Source: Rhodococcus sovatensis (GTDB taxonomy: Bacteria; Actinomycetota; Actinomycetes; Mycobacteriales; Mycobacteriaceae). From it: DNA of 64,000 nt. The translations under genes were made by a program, and so were the position numbers. The stretch is taken from NCBI RefSeq assembly GCF_037327425.1, contig NZ_CP147846.1, positions 3,906,001 through 3,970,000 of the forward strand, written 5' to 3'. The notes beneath the pieces are model-generated. The model did not search any database. It worked only from the letters and a program-made list of their open reading frames with translations, and was not told where the DNA came from. Positions 42,231 through 50,332 of the stretch are shown in pieces; position 1 is the stretch's first letter; every line of letters starts with the position of its first letter.

Positions 42231-43616
42231 ATGACTGATCAGACTCGCCCACTCCGCGTCGCCATCGTCGGCGCCGGACCGGCCGGCATCTACGCCGCCG
42301 ATGCACTCATGAAGTCCGACCACAATGTCAGCGGACCCGGCGTGAGCATCGACCTCTTCGAACGCATGCCCGCGCCCTTCGGCCTCATCCGCTACGGCGT
42401 CGCACCGGACCACCCACGCATCAAGGGCATCATCACCGCCCTGCACAAGGTGCTGGACAAGCCCCAGGTCCGCTTGCTCGGCAACATCGACTACGGCACC
42501 GACATCACCCTCGACGACCTGCGCCGCTTCTACGACGCCGTCATCTTCTCCACCGGCGCCAACGCCGACCGCGCCCTCGACATCCCCGGCATCGACCTCG
42601 ACGGCAGCTACGGCGCCGCCGACTTCGTCTCCTGGTACGACGGCCACCCCGATGTCCCCCGCACCTGGCCCCTCGAGGCAGAGAAGGTAGCCGTACTGGG
42701 CGTCGGCAACGTCGCTCTCGACGTCGCACGCGTCCTCGCCAAGACCGGCGACGAACTCCTGCCGACCGAGATCCCCGCCAACGTCTACGAAGGCCTCAAA
42801 GCGAACAAGGCCGTCGAGGTACACGTCTTCGGCCGCCGCGGACCCGCACAAGCCAAGTTCACCCCTCTCGAACTCCGCGAACTCGACCATTCGCCCAACA
42901 TCGAGGTCATCGTCGCGCCCGAGGACATCGACTACGACGAAGGCTCCGAACAGGCCCGCCGCAACTCCAAGCAGGTCGACATGGTCGCCAACACCCTGCA
43001 GGACTGGGCCATCCGCGACGTCGGCAACCGCCCGCACAAGCTTTTCCTGCACTTCTTCGAATCGCCCACCGAAATCCTCGGCGAAGACGGAAAGGTCACC
43101 GGCCTCCGCACCGAGCGCACCGAACTCGACGGCACCGGCAACGTCAAGGGCACCGGCAAGTACAACGACTGGGAGGTCCAGTCCGTCTACCGCGCCGTCG
43201 GTTACCTCTCCCAGAACATCAGCCAGCTCCCCTTCGACGAGCAGGCAGGCACCATCCCCAACGAAGCCGGCCGCGTCGTGGAATCTCCGTCGTCGACGGT
43301 CCCTGTTCCCGCCACCTACGTCACCGGCTGGATCAAGCGCGGGCCCGTCGGCCTCATCGGCCACACCAAGGGCGACGCCAACGAAACCGTCGCCAACCTC
43401 CTCGAGGACGCGCCCACCTTCACCGGAGCCACCGACCCCGAACTCGACTCCGTCACCGCCTTCCTCGAAGGCAAGCAGGTCCCCTTCACCACCTGGGACG
43501 GCTGGTACCGCCTCGACGCCCACGAACGCTCCCTCGGCGAACCCGAAGGCCGCGAACGCGTCAAGGTCGTCGAGCGCGACGACATGCTCAAGGCGTCCGA
43601 GCCCGACAAGGCCTAG
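42231..43616 (+). CDS. fprA: Ferredoxin/adrenodoxin-type NADP reductase (FprA-like)
   Basis: A 461-residue FAD/NADPH reductase of the mitochondrial adrenodoxin-reductase type. Seen: FAD motif VAIVGAGPAGIYAADAL (about residue 10), GLIRYGVAPDHPRIKGI, the NADP motif VLGVGNVALDVARVL (about 155), FGRRGPAQAKFTPLELREL, and the C-terminal VTGWIKRGPVGLIGHTKGDA. It feeds electrons from NADPH to ferredoxins and P450s. The ATG at 42231 fits the family; an in-frame start 39 bp upstream exists. Third-position C is so strong that a long open frame appears on the opposite strand. Confidence 0.94.
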   Translation: MTDQTRPLRVAIVGAGPAGIYAADALMKSDHNVSGPGVSIDLFERMPAPFGLIRYGVAPDHPRIKGIITALHKVLDKPQVRLLGNIDYGTDITLDDLRRFYDAVIFSTGANADRALDIPGIDLDGSYGAADFVSWYDGHPDVPRTWPLEAEKVAVLGVGNVALDVARVLAKTGDELLPTEIPANVYEGLKANKAVEVHVFGRRGPAQAKFTPLELRELDHSPNIEVIVAPEDIDYDEGSEQARRNSKQVDMVANTLQDWAIRDVGNRPHKLFLHFFESPTEILGEDGKVTGLRTERTELDGTGNVKGTGKYNDWEVQSVYRAVGYLSQNISQLPFDEQAGTIPNEAGRVVESPSSTVPVPATYVTGWIKRGPVGLIGHTKGDANETVANLLEDAPTFTGATDPELDSVTAFLEGKQVPFTTWDGWYRLDAHERSLGEPEGRERVKVVERDDMLKASEPDKA

Positions 43617-43617
43617 G

Positions 43618-43675
43618 CGGCTCCGCCGCCAGTGGCGCGGTTAAGTGCACCCTGGGACACTTAATCGCGCCACTG
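43618..43675. repeat. Dispersed palindrome family 1, copy 5 (fprA/SMP-30 junction)
   Basis: The flank CGGCTCCGCCGC is followed by arms CAGTGGCGCGGTTAAGTG (43630-43647) and CACTTAATCGCGCCACTG (43658-43675), with one wobble position and a 10-base loop. It begins two bases after the fprA stop and ends shortly before the convergent SMP-30 stop. Confidence 0.9.
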
Positions 43676-43686
43676 GCGCGCAGCGC

Positions 43687-44556
43687 CTACACCCGTACAG
43701 CCAGTAATTTTCCTTCCGTTTCGACTTTGCGCTTGTGCTCGTCGAAGTCCGGTGCAGCACATACGAACAGCGTCCTGCCGTCGTCGCCGCCGAATCCGCA
43801 GGCGAACACGCCAGTGTCGAACTCGAGCTGATCGACGACCCCCTTGCCCGGCACCACATGCACGATGCGCTGACCGAGAGCGTCTGACACCCAGAGCGAT
43901 CCGTCCGTGTCGATCGCACATCCATCCGGTGCGAGTACCAGCTGTCCCAACGCTGTCGTCATATCGCTCATGTCGGGGAGTTCCGCGAACTTGACCCAAT
44001 CTCGGCGCTCACCTAGCGAGCCGTCGGGATGGACCGCGAACACACTGATGCGATTACCGACGGTCTCGTCGACCAGCAGCTCACCGTCCGGCGTCAGCGC
44101 CATTCCGTTGGGAAAGTACAGATCCTTGGCCACGACGTGCACCGAGCCGTCGGGGTCGACCCGCAGCAGGTCCGCAGTATCGGGTGTTGCGAGGTTCATC
44201 AGATCGAAACCGAAATTGCCGACGTAGGCACGGCCGCGGGAATCGACGAGCATGTCGTTGAGGTTGGCGTCGACGTGCGACGACAGGTCAGCGTGCACCA
44301 CGAGGGAACCGTCGTCCTCGCGCCGCAGAATCGTATGATCGCGCATGGACACGATCAGCAACCGCCCGTCCGGTAGCCAGCCCAACCCCGACGGCTGCTG
44401 GGGAACCTCGGCCTCGACGCGCACGTCCGACCCGTCCTCCTGCGCCGACAGAACTTGCTGACTGTAGAAGTCGGACACCCAGATACGACCGTCGCGCCAG
44501 CGAGGACATTCGAAGTAGGTGTAACCGTCGAGGACAACTGTGGCTTCGGCTTTCAT
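43687..44556 (-). CDS. SMP-30/gluconolactonase-family beta-propeller protein
   Basis: A 289-residue six-bladed propeller. Seen: the N-terminal metal Glu in YTYFECPRWRDGRIWVSDFY, HVDANLNDMLVDSRGRAYVG (metal Asn/Asp), FPNGMALTPDGELLVDET, and DGCAIDTDGSLWVSDALG. Family members are Ca- or Zn-dependent lactonases; the lactone substrate is unknown. Divergent from the amidohydrolase gene 66 bp away. Confidence 0.9.
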   Translation of the reverse strand: MKAEATVVLDGYTYFECPRWRDGRIWVSDFYSQQVLSAQEDGSDVRVEAEVPQQPSGLGWLPDGRLLIVSMRDHTILRREDDGSLVVHADLSSHVDANLNDMLVDSRGRAYVGNFGFDLMNLATPDTADLLRVDPDGSVHVVAKDLYFPNGMALTPDGELLVDETVGNRISVFAVHPDGSLGERRDWVKFAELPDMSDMTTALGQLVLAPDGCAIDTDGSLWVSDALGQRIVHVVPGKGVVDQLEFDTGVFACGFGGDDGRTLFVCAAPDFDEHKRKVETEGKLLAVRV

Positions 44557-44622
44557 GTATCGAATTCAAACACCGGCCAGGGTCGCCGGGTGCCGGAACG
44601 ACGCAGCTGGCATGCTGACGGG

Positions 44623-45357
44623 GTGTTCGACGCCCATCGCTACATCCTCGACCCTCGGTTTCCGCTGATCGAGAACCAGGGTTTCGTTCCCGATCCGTAC
44701 ACGATCGCCGACTACGACCGCGACACGGACGGCTTGGGCATCACCGGCGGAGCAGTGATCAGCGCGTCGTTTCATGCCGCCGACCAGAGCTTCCTGCTGT
44801 CCGCTCTCGAGACGCTCGGCGACGGCTGGGTCGGGGTGACGCAACTCGAACCCGACGCCACCGATGCGGACATCCTCGCACTGGAGGATGCGGGGGTTCG
44901 TGCCATTCGGCTCAACCTCAAACGCGGCGCCACCGACGTTCAGACCCTCACTGCCCAGGCAAGACGCGCGCACGATCTGGTCGGATGGCATGCCGAGTTG
45001 TACGTCGATGCCTCGATGCTGCTGTCCCTCGAACCGATCCTGTGCAAACTCCCGGCAGCCAGCATCGACCACCTTGGGATGTCGTCGCAGGGTTTGCCCT
45101 ATCTACTCGACCTCGTGGATCGTGGAGTCCGAGTGAAGGCAGCGGGCTTCGGCCGCATAGACATGGATATCGTCGACGCGATGCGGCAGATCCATGCAGT
45201 GAACCCGGCCGCCCTGATGTTCGGAACCGACCTCCCCGGAACCCGCGCGCCGAGGCGGTTCCAGGAATCCGACATCGATCTGATCGCCGAAGCCGTCGGC
45301 GGAGATCTCCCCGCAGTCCTCGACGGCAATGCCAGAGCCTGGTATCGGGTCAAATGA
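44623..45357 (+). CDS. Amidohydrolase-2 family metal hydrolase
   Basis: A 244-residue TIM-barrel protein. Segments: FDAHRYILDPRFPLIENQGF at the N-terminus (metal-binding Asp-x-His form), IRLNLKRGATD, SIDHLGM and the C-terminal MFGTDLPGTR with the metal Asp. It resembles compact dicarboxylate or TIM-barrel hydrolases. The GTG at 44623 was chosen; an in-frame extension upstream lies antisense to the SMP-30 gene. Its stop overlaps the DUF456 gene by 8 bases. Confidence 0.82.
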   Translation: MFDAHRYILDPRFPLIENQGFVPDPYTIADYDRDTDGLGITGGAVISASFHAADQSFLLSALETLGDGWVGVTQLEPDATDADILALEDAGVRAIRLNLKRGATDVQTLTAQARRAHDLVGWHAELYVDASMLLSLEPILCKLPAASIDHLGMSSQGLPYLLDLVDRGVRVKAAGFGRIDMDIVDAMRQIHAVNPAALMFGTDLPGTRAPRRFQESDIDLIAEAVGGDLPAVLDGNARAWYRVK

Positions 45358-45832
45358 ACAGCGCCGCTCCGAGCCAGACTCCGGTGGCGAGCAGTGCACC
45401 CAGAAGCTCGACGAGAATCGACAGTCCTGCTGCCTTGGTCGCATGGACGGTGGATCGCCAAGCATCGGAGTGATTTCGGTGCCGCGGGAGTTCCGCCGCG
45501 TAGGTGCCGAGGATGAACCCGATGAACAATCCAACGATCGGGATCACGAAGAACCCGACGATCCCGACCAGGCCACCGACGATGAGCGACCGCGTCGGGA
45601 TTCCCGCGTCCTTCATTCGACGCCCCGGCCAGGTGTATTTCACGACGCCGCTTGCGACCAGCAGCAGCGCAGCGACCGCGAACGCAGTCCATGCGGCCGC
45701 ACCGCCGGTCATGAACGCCCACACAGCAATTGCCGCGAAGATCAGAATCGTTCCGGGCAGGATCGGCACGACGATGCCCGCCAAACCGATGAGAATCGCC
45801 AGCCCGACGAGCAGCTCCCCCCAGACGCTCAC
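45350..45832 (-). CDS. DUF456 membrane protein
   Basis: A 160-residue protein with four helices and glycine-rich membrane segments of the DUF456 family (GLAGIVVPILPGTILIFAAI, KYTWPGRRMKDAG, VIPIVGLFIGFILGTY). Function unknown. Its GTG start overlaps the purT stop by four bases, so it is translated with purT. Confidence 0.85.
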   Translation of the reverse strand: MSVWGELLVGLAILIGLAGIVVPILPGTILIFAAIAVWAFMTGGAAAWTAFAVAALLLVASGVVKYTWPGRRMKDAGIPTRSLIVGGLVGIVGFFVIPIVGLFIGFILGTYAAELPRHRNHSDAWRSTVHATKAAGLSILVELLGALLATGVWLGAALFI

Positions 45833-47043
45833 AGGACTGGTCTGACTTTGCCTGCTGCCTCCGTCGCCCGCGCACGCGCCGTGTCGACGTCGCCCGCAGT
45901 GGACACCGCGACGCCCATGCGTCGACGAACGAAGCTCTCGGGCTTGCCGAAGAGCCGAAGGTCCGTCTCGGGCACCGCCAGGGCATCGCCGACGCCGTCG
46001 AATGCAATCCCCTCGGCGTCGACGCCGCCGTAGATCACCGCCGACGCCCCGGGCGAGATCAGCGACGTGTCCACCGGCAACCCCAGGATCGCCCGCGCAT
46101 GCAGCTCGAACTCCGAAAAACGTTGCGTACGAAGCGTCACCAACCCCGTATCGTGTGGGCGCGGACTGACCTCGGAGAAGTAGACGTCGTCACCCTTGAC
46201 GAACAATTCGACGCCGAACAGACCGCGGCCTCCGAGGGCGGCCGTGATTCTCTCGGCGATGTCCTTCGCGCCCGCGAGTGCGACATCCGACATCGGTTGC
46301 GGCTGCCAGGATTCGACGTAGTCACCCGATCGCTGAAGGTGACCGATGGGCTCGCAGAAGTCGGTGCCTTGGATCGACCTGATGGTGAGAAGCGTTATCT
46401 CGTAGTCGAAATCGACGAATCCCTCGACGATGACACGACCCAGGTCGACGCGTCCGCCTTTCAGTGCGTACTCCCACGCGGCTTCCACCTCCTCGGCGCC
46501 CCGCACGACGGACTGCCCTTTGCCCGACGAGGACATCACGGGCTTGATCACTGCGGGAAAACCGATCGTGGACAGCGCATTCTGCACTTCGGTCAACGAC
46601 TCGGCGAACGCGTAGGGCGAGGTCGGCAATCCCAGCTCCTCCGCGGCCAGGCGTCGAATGCCCTCACGGTTCATCGTCAGCTGAGTGGCGCGTGCCGTCG
46701 GGATGACAACGGTCCGGCCGCGCTTCTCGACCTCCGCCAGTGCATCGGTGGCGATCGCCTCGATCTCGGGCACGACGTAGTCGGGTTGCTGGGCGTCGAT
46801 CAGCGCGAGGAGTTGTTCCGCATCGCTCATGTCGATGGTGAACGCGTGGTGGGCTACCTGATGTCCCGGCGCATTGTCGTAGCGGTCGACGGCAATGACC
46901 TCGACGCCGAGGCGTTGGAATGCAATGATCACCTCTTTGCCCAGCTCGCCCGCGCCGAGCAGCATCACTCGCGTGGCCCCCGGCGTCAGTGGTGTGCCGA
47001 TCCGTGTTGGTTCCGTAGCTGCGCTCACTCGGCCATTATCCAT
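45829..47043 (-). CDS. purT: Formate-dependent GAR transformylase
   Basis: A 404-residue ATP-grasp enzyme that formylates glycinamide ribonucleotide with formate and ATP. Seen: VMLLGAGELGKEVIIAFQRL, VEVIAVDRYDNAPGHQVAHH, AFRAxxSSGKGQ-type loop as PVMSSSGKGQSVVRG, FCEPIGHLQRSGDYVESWQP, LFGVELFVKGDDVYFSEVSP and RPHDTGLVTL. The ATG at 47043 is used; a GTG at 47028 is an alternative. The position near metZ matches Rv0389. Confidence 0.95.
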   Translation of the reverse strand: MDNGRVSAATEPTRIGTPLTPGATRVMLLGAGELGKEVIIAFQRLGVEVIAVDRYDNAPGHQVAHHAFTIDMSDAEQLLALIDAQQPDYVVPEIEAIATDALAEVEKRGRTVVIPTARATQLTMNREGIRRLAAEELGLPTSPYAFAESLTEVQNALSTIGFPAVIKPVMSSSGKGQSVVRGAEEVEAAWEYALKGGRVDLGRVIVEGFVDFDYEITLLTIRSIQGTDFCEPIGHLQRSGDYVESWQPQPMSDVALAGAKDIAERITAALGGRGLFGVELFVKGDDVYFSEVSPRPHDTGLVTLRTQRFSEFELHARAILGLPVDTSLISPGASAVIYGGVDAEGIAFDGVGDALAVPETDLRLFGKPESFVRRRMGVAVSTAGDVDTARARATEAAGKVRPVL

Positions 47044-47131
47044 TGCTCGAAAGCGTGGCCCGGACTAGTTGGACGTCCAGGCTTAAGTTAACCTCAATTC
47101 ACATTGACGGCCCGATCGGAACGAGGGAAAC

Positions 47132-48208
47132 GTGTCGAGTAGTGGTGGACCGCTGACAGGACTTCGCGTCGTCGAGCTCGCGGGTATCGGACCGGGGCCG
47201 CATGCAGCGTTGCTGCTGGCAGATCTGGGTGCCGACGTCGTCCGCGTGCAGCGCACGGGACAGATCTCCGAACACGATCAGCAACTCCGCAATCGCACCC
47301 TCGTCGAGGCCAACCTCAAGGACCCTGCCGACATCGAGAAGGTGCTCGGGTTGATCGAGCGTGCAGACGTCCTCATCGAGGGCTTCAGGCCGGGAGTCAC
47401 CGAGCGTCTCGGACTCGGTCCGGACGCCGCGCTCGCCAGGAATCCGCGGCTGGTCTACGGTCGCATGACCGGTTGGGGCCAGGAAGGTCCATGGGCGTCG
47501 GCTGCCGGCCACGACATCAACTACATCTCCGTGACGGGCGTGCTTCACGCCATCGGCAGGCAAGGCGAGCGCCCTGTTCCACCGCTCAACATGGTCGGTG
47601 ACTTCGGCGGCGGATCGATGTTCCTGATCTTCGGAATCCTCGCAGCGCTGTTCGAGCGACAGACATCAGGCGAAGGGCAAGTAGTCGACGCGGCAATGGT
47701 CGACGGCACCGCCGCGCTCTCCCACATGATCTGGGGCATGCGAGGCGTCGGCGCCTGGTCCGACGAACGCGGCGTCAACATGCTCGACACCGGTTGGCCG
47801 TACTACGACACCTACGAAACTTCCGACGGCAAGTACATGGCGGTCGGGGCCCTGGAACCCCAGTTCTTCGCAGAACTGCTCAGACTGCTCGAGCTCGACC
47901 CGGCCACCACTCCGAGCCAAGGCGAGCGCGACCGCTGGCCCGAGATGCGTGAACTCTTCACGACGACATTCAAGACGAAGACACGCGACGAATGGGCGGC
48001 GATCTTCGACGGCACCGACGCGTGCGTCTCACCCGTCCTGACGTTCGCCGAAGCTCCGCAGCAGGTGCATCTCGAGGCACGAGAGACTCTCATCGAGGTC
48101 GGTGGAGTCACCCAACATCGGCCGGCTCCGCGTTTCTCACGCACGCCCAACGGGATTCCAGCCGCTCCGTCGTCGACTGCCGTCGACGCCGAGTCAGTGT
48201 GGCGCTGA
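47132..48208 (+). CDS. mcr: Alpha-methylacyl-CoA racemase (Mcr-like), CoA-transferase family III
   Basis: A 358-residue protein following mycobacterial Mcr closely: GLRVVELAGIGPGPHAALLL, DVLIEGFRPGVTERLGLGPD, catalytic His in AAGHDINYISVTG, catalytic Asp in NMVGDFGGGSMFL, Glu in YYDTYETSDGKYMAVGALEP, and GQVVDAAMVDG. It epimerises 2-methyl-branched acyl-CoAs so that beta-oxidation of sterol side chains or branched fatty acids can proceed. GTG start. The segment around residues 38-50 is shorter than in Mcr. Confidence 0.93.
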   Translation: MSSSGGPLTGLRVVELAGIGPGPHAALLLADLGADVVRVQRTGQISEHDQQLRNRTLVEANLKDPADIEKVLGLIERADVLIEGFRPGVTERLGLGPDAALARNPRLVYGRMTGWGQEGPWASAAGHDINYISVTGVLHAIGRQGERPVPPLNMVGDFGGGSMFLIFGILAALFERQTSGEGQVVDAAMVDGTAALSHMIWGMRGVGAWSDERGVNMLDTGWPYYDTYETSDGKYMAVGALEPQFFAELLRLLELDPATTPSQGERDRWPEMRELFTTTFKTKTRDEWAAIFDGTDACVSPVLTFAEAPQQVHLEARETLIEVGGVTQHRPAPRFSRTPNGIPAAPSSTAVDAESVWR

Positions 48209-48215
48209 GTCTCTT

Positions 48216-49706
48216 TCAGAACACCAACGCTGGTTGCTCGGCGTCGACGTTCGGCGCAAGCGCCTGGTATGCGGCCGCCGTCGCCGAGACGGCGGCCGCC
48301 AACTCGACGGGCTCACGCGTGTAGGGCATACGAATGAACCGCTCGAATGCTCCCTCGACGCCGAACCTCGGCCCGGCCGCCAGCACTGCGCCGAATGCCG
48401 GGACCGTCGCCGCCAACGCGCTGGACACCGGCGCTGGAAGTTGGAGCCACAACGACATTCCGCCGGTCGATCGACGGTAGCTCCAATCCGGAAGGTGTTC
48501 GGCCAACGCACCTTCCAGTGCGTCACGACGTTCGCGTAGCTGAATCCGCCGTGTCTCGAGGATCGCATCGGCATCCTGTAGCAAGAATCCCGCGGCGAGT
48601 TGATCCATCACCGAAGTGCCGAGGTCGTGCGCGGCGCGCGAGCCTGCCAGACGGCTGATCAACGAGGGGTTGGCGCGAATCCACCCGATGCGCAGACCTC
48701 CCCAGTACGACTTCGACGCCGATCCGATCGTGACGATGTCGGTACCCGACACCCGACCGAACGACGCAACCGGCGGCGGCGGGGGCGCATCGAGCCACAG
48801 GTCGACCATCGTCTCGTCGACGATCAGTGTCATCGAGGTATCCCGCGCGATCCTGGCGAGTTCGGCACGGCCGTCGGCACCGAGGCATCGGCCGGTGGGA
48901 TTGTGGAAATCGGGGATAATGTACGCGACCTTCGACGCGGTTTGCCTTGCTGCGCTCCGGATTCCGTCCAGGTCCCACGGATCGCCATCGGGCCGGATCG
49001 GCACCGGAACCGGCCTGGCCCCGACGCGTCGAATCGCCTCCAAGGCATTGGGATACGTCGGATGATCGATCAGCACCCGGTCACCCGGCGAGGTCAGCGT
49101 ACCGAGTAGGAGGCGGACGGCCTGCTGGGCGCCCGAGGTCACCATGATCTGGTCCTCGGTCGTCGGCAACCCGCGTTCGACGAAGCGACGCGCAATGGAT
49201 TCGCGAAGCACCGACAGTCCGATGGGCTCCATACCGTGGTTGGATAGATACGCCGGAAGCGCTTGCAGCGCAGCGTTGTACGCGGACAGCATGGCCTCGG
49301 TCGGGGCAGCCATCGCGGCATGGCTCATGTCGATGACCGGTCCGCTCGACGTGCGCGACTGTACGAGCAGCCCGTTCGGCCTCGCCATGTCCGGAAGCGC
49401 GACGGTACTGCGCGCGCCCTGCTTGCTGATCAGGTAGCCCTCTTCGCGGAGTACCGCATACGACGAGGTGATGGTGGTTCGACTGAGGTCGAGTGCGGCC
49501 GACAAGTCTCGCTCGCTGGGCAACCCGACTCCGAGAGGAATCCGGCCGTCGTGGATCAGCAGCCTGACGCCGTCGGCCAAAGCGCGATAGGTCGGACGTG
49601 AGGTTCGGCGAGATGCCCGTCGAGGCCCTGACCCATCCTCGGCGTCCGTTCGCCAGCGCCCAAGATCGCGGGCCAGGGACGTTGCATTGAGGACTCGGAT
49701 CGCCAT
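48216..49706 (-). CDS. MocR-type regulator (GntR HTH fused to aminotransferase domain)
   Basis: A 496-residue regulator. A GntR winged helix occupies about residues 35-105 (TYRALADGVRLLIHDGRIPL, GLPSERDLSAALDLSRTTI) and a class I aminotransferase domain follows with the PLP lysine in IGSASKSYWGGLRIGW. MocR proteins sense PLP or amino compounds and often control a nearby gene. The ATG at 49706 fits; the frame runs on upstream through the ogt gene antisense. The C-terminal bases converge on the mcr gene. Parts of this gene reappear, decayed, at 54736-54842. Confidence 0.92.
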   Translation of the reverse strand: MAIRVLNATSLARDLGRWRTDAEDGSGPRRASRRTSRPTYRALADGVRLLIHDGRIPLGVGLPSERDLSAALDLSRTTITSSYAVLREEGYLISKQGARSTVALPDMARPNGLLVQSRTSSGPVIDMSHAAMAAPTEAMLSAYNAALQALPAYLSNHGMEPIGLSVLRESIARRFVERGLPTTEDQIMVTSGAQQAVRLLLGTLTSPGDRVLIDHPTYPNALEAIRRVGARPVPVPIRPDGDPWDLDGIRSAARQTASKVAYIIPDFHNPTGRCLGADGRAELARIARDTSMTLIVDETMVDLWLDAPPPPPVASFGRVSGTDIVTIGSASKSYWGGLRIGWIRANPSLISRLAGSRAAHDLGTSVMDQLAAGFLLQDADAILETRRIQLRERRDALEGALAEHLPDWSYRRSTGGMSLWLQLPAPVSSALAATVPAFGAVLAAGPRFGVEGAFERFIRMPYTREPVELAAAVSATAAAYQALAPNVDAEQPALVF

Positions 49707-49724
49707 GGCGTCAGTATTCGCGCT

Positions 49725-49790
49725 ACTGGTATGACAAATCAAGTCCAATTTGATGGTTGGTGGACTGGTTTTGCTGTGGTTCATACTGGT
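49725..49790. promoter_or_regulatory. Possible MocR operator region (ACTGGT direct repeats)
   Basis: The divergent mocR/ogt spacer has three ACTGGT copies (49725-49730, 49764-49769, 49785-49790), the last two 21 bp apart, or two helical turns. An inverted pair AGTCCA (49742-49747) and TGGACT (49761-49766) is interleaved. Spaced direct repeats are typical of MocR/GabR operators. The assignment is by pattern only. Confidence 0.4.
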
Positions 49791-49793
49791 TGC

Positions 49794-50312
49794 GTGCCCT
49801 ACGCGCTCTTCGACACCTCCCTCGGCCGGTGTGGCCTCGCGTGGACGCGCCAGGGTGTCAGCGCGGTCGCACTCCCGGAACCCCAGGACGCCTTGATCGC
49901 CTACCTTGCCGGATTCGAGGCGGTGGTCGGCGTCCCGGACGGCCTGGCCCAGCAGGCGATCGACGGGATCCAGGCGCTTCTCGACGGTTCGGCCGCGGAT
50001 TTGTCGTCGGTGCCGGTGGTGCTCGACGTGTCGGACTTCGACAGAGCGGTCTACGACGTCACTCGCTCGATCCCGCGCGGCTCGACGCTCACCTACGGGG
50101 CCGTGGCGGCCCAAGTGGGCCGACCAAGTGGTGCGCAGGCCGTAGGGGGCGCGCTGGGGCGCAACCCGGTGCCCGTCATCATCCCGTGCCACCGCGTCCT
50201 CGGCGCCGGCCGCGAGGTGGGCGGGTTCTCGGCCCCCGGCGGTGCGTCGACGAAGCAGCGAATACTCGCCATCGAAGGAGTCTCGGGGTTCGGGGAGCCG
50301 ACGCTGTTCTGA
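49794..50312 (+). CDS. ogt: Methylated-DNA-protein-cysteine methyltransferase
   Basis: A 172-residue alkyltransferase that removes O6-alkyl groups from guanine onto its own cysteine. The active site is VIIPCHRVLGAG (Cys about residue 125). DNA-binding segments YGAVAAQVGRPSGAQAVGGALG precede it and GGFSAPGGASTKQRIL follows. The GTG at 49794 was chosen; an upstream ATG at 49731 would add residues from the spacer. Confidence 0.93.
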   Translation: MPYALFDTSLGRCGLAWTRQGVSAVALPEPQDALIAYLAGFEAVVGVPDGLAQQAIDGIQALLDGSAADLSSVPVVLDVSDFDRAVYDVTRSIPRGSTLTYGAVAAQVGRPSGAQAVGGALGRNPVPVIIPCHRVLGAGREVGGFSAPGGASTKQRILAIEGVSGFGEPTLF

Positions 50313-50332
50313 GCGGGGGGATCGCCAATGAG

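Noticed and set aside
42177..43523. Long open frame antisense to fprA (448 codons, Gly/Val/Asp-rich)
   Set aside because: It is a mirror of the very C-rich third positions of fprA; the composition (GVG, DGV repeats) and lack of any family motif show it is not a gene.
47083..47097. TTAAGTTAACCTCAA, somewhat like an IdeR/DtxR iron box
   Set aside because: Too many differences from the 19-bp consensus, and the neighbouring genes (purT, mcr) have no iron role.
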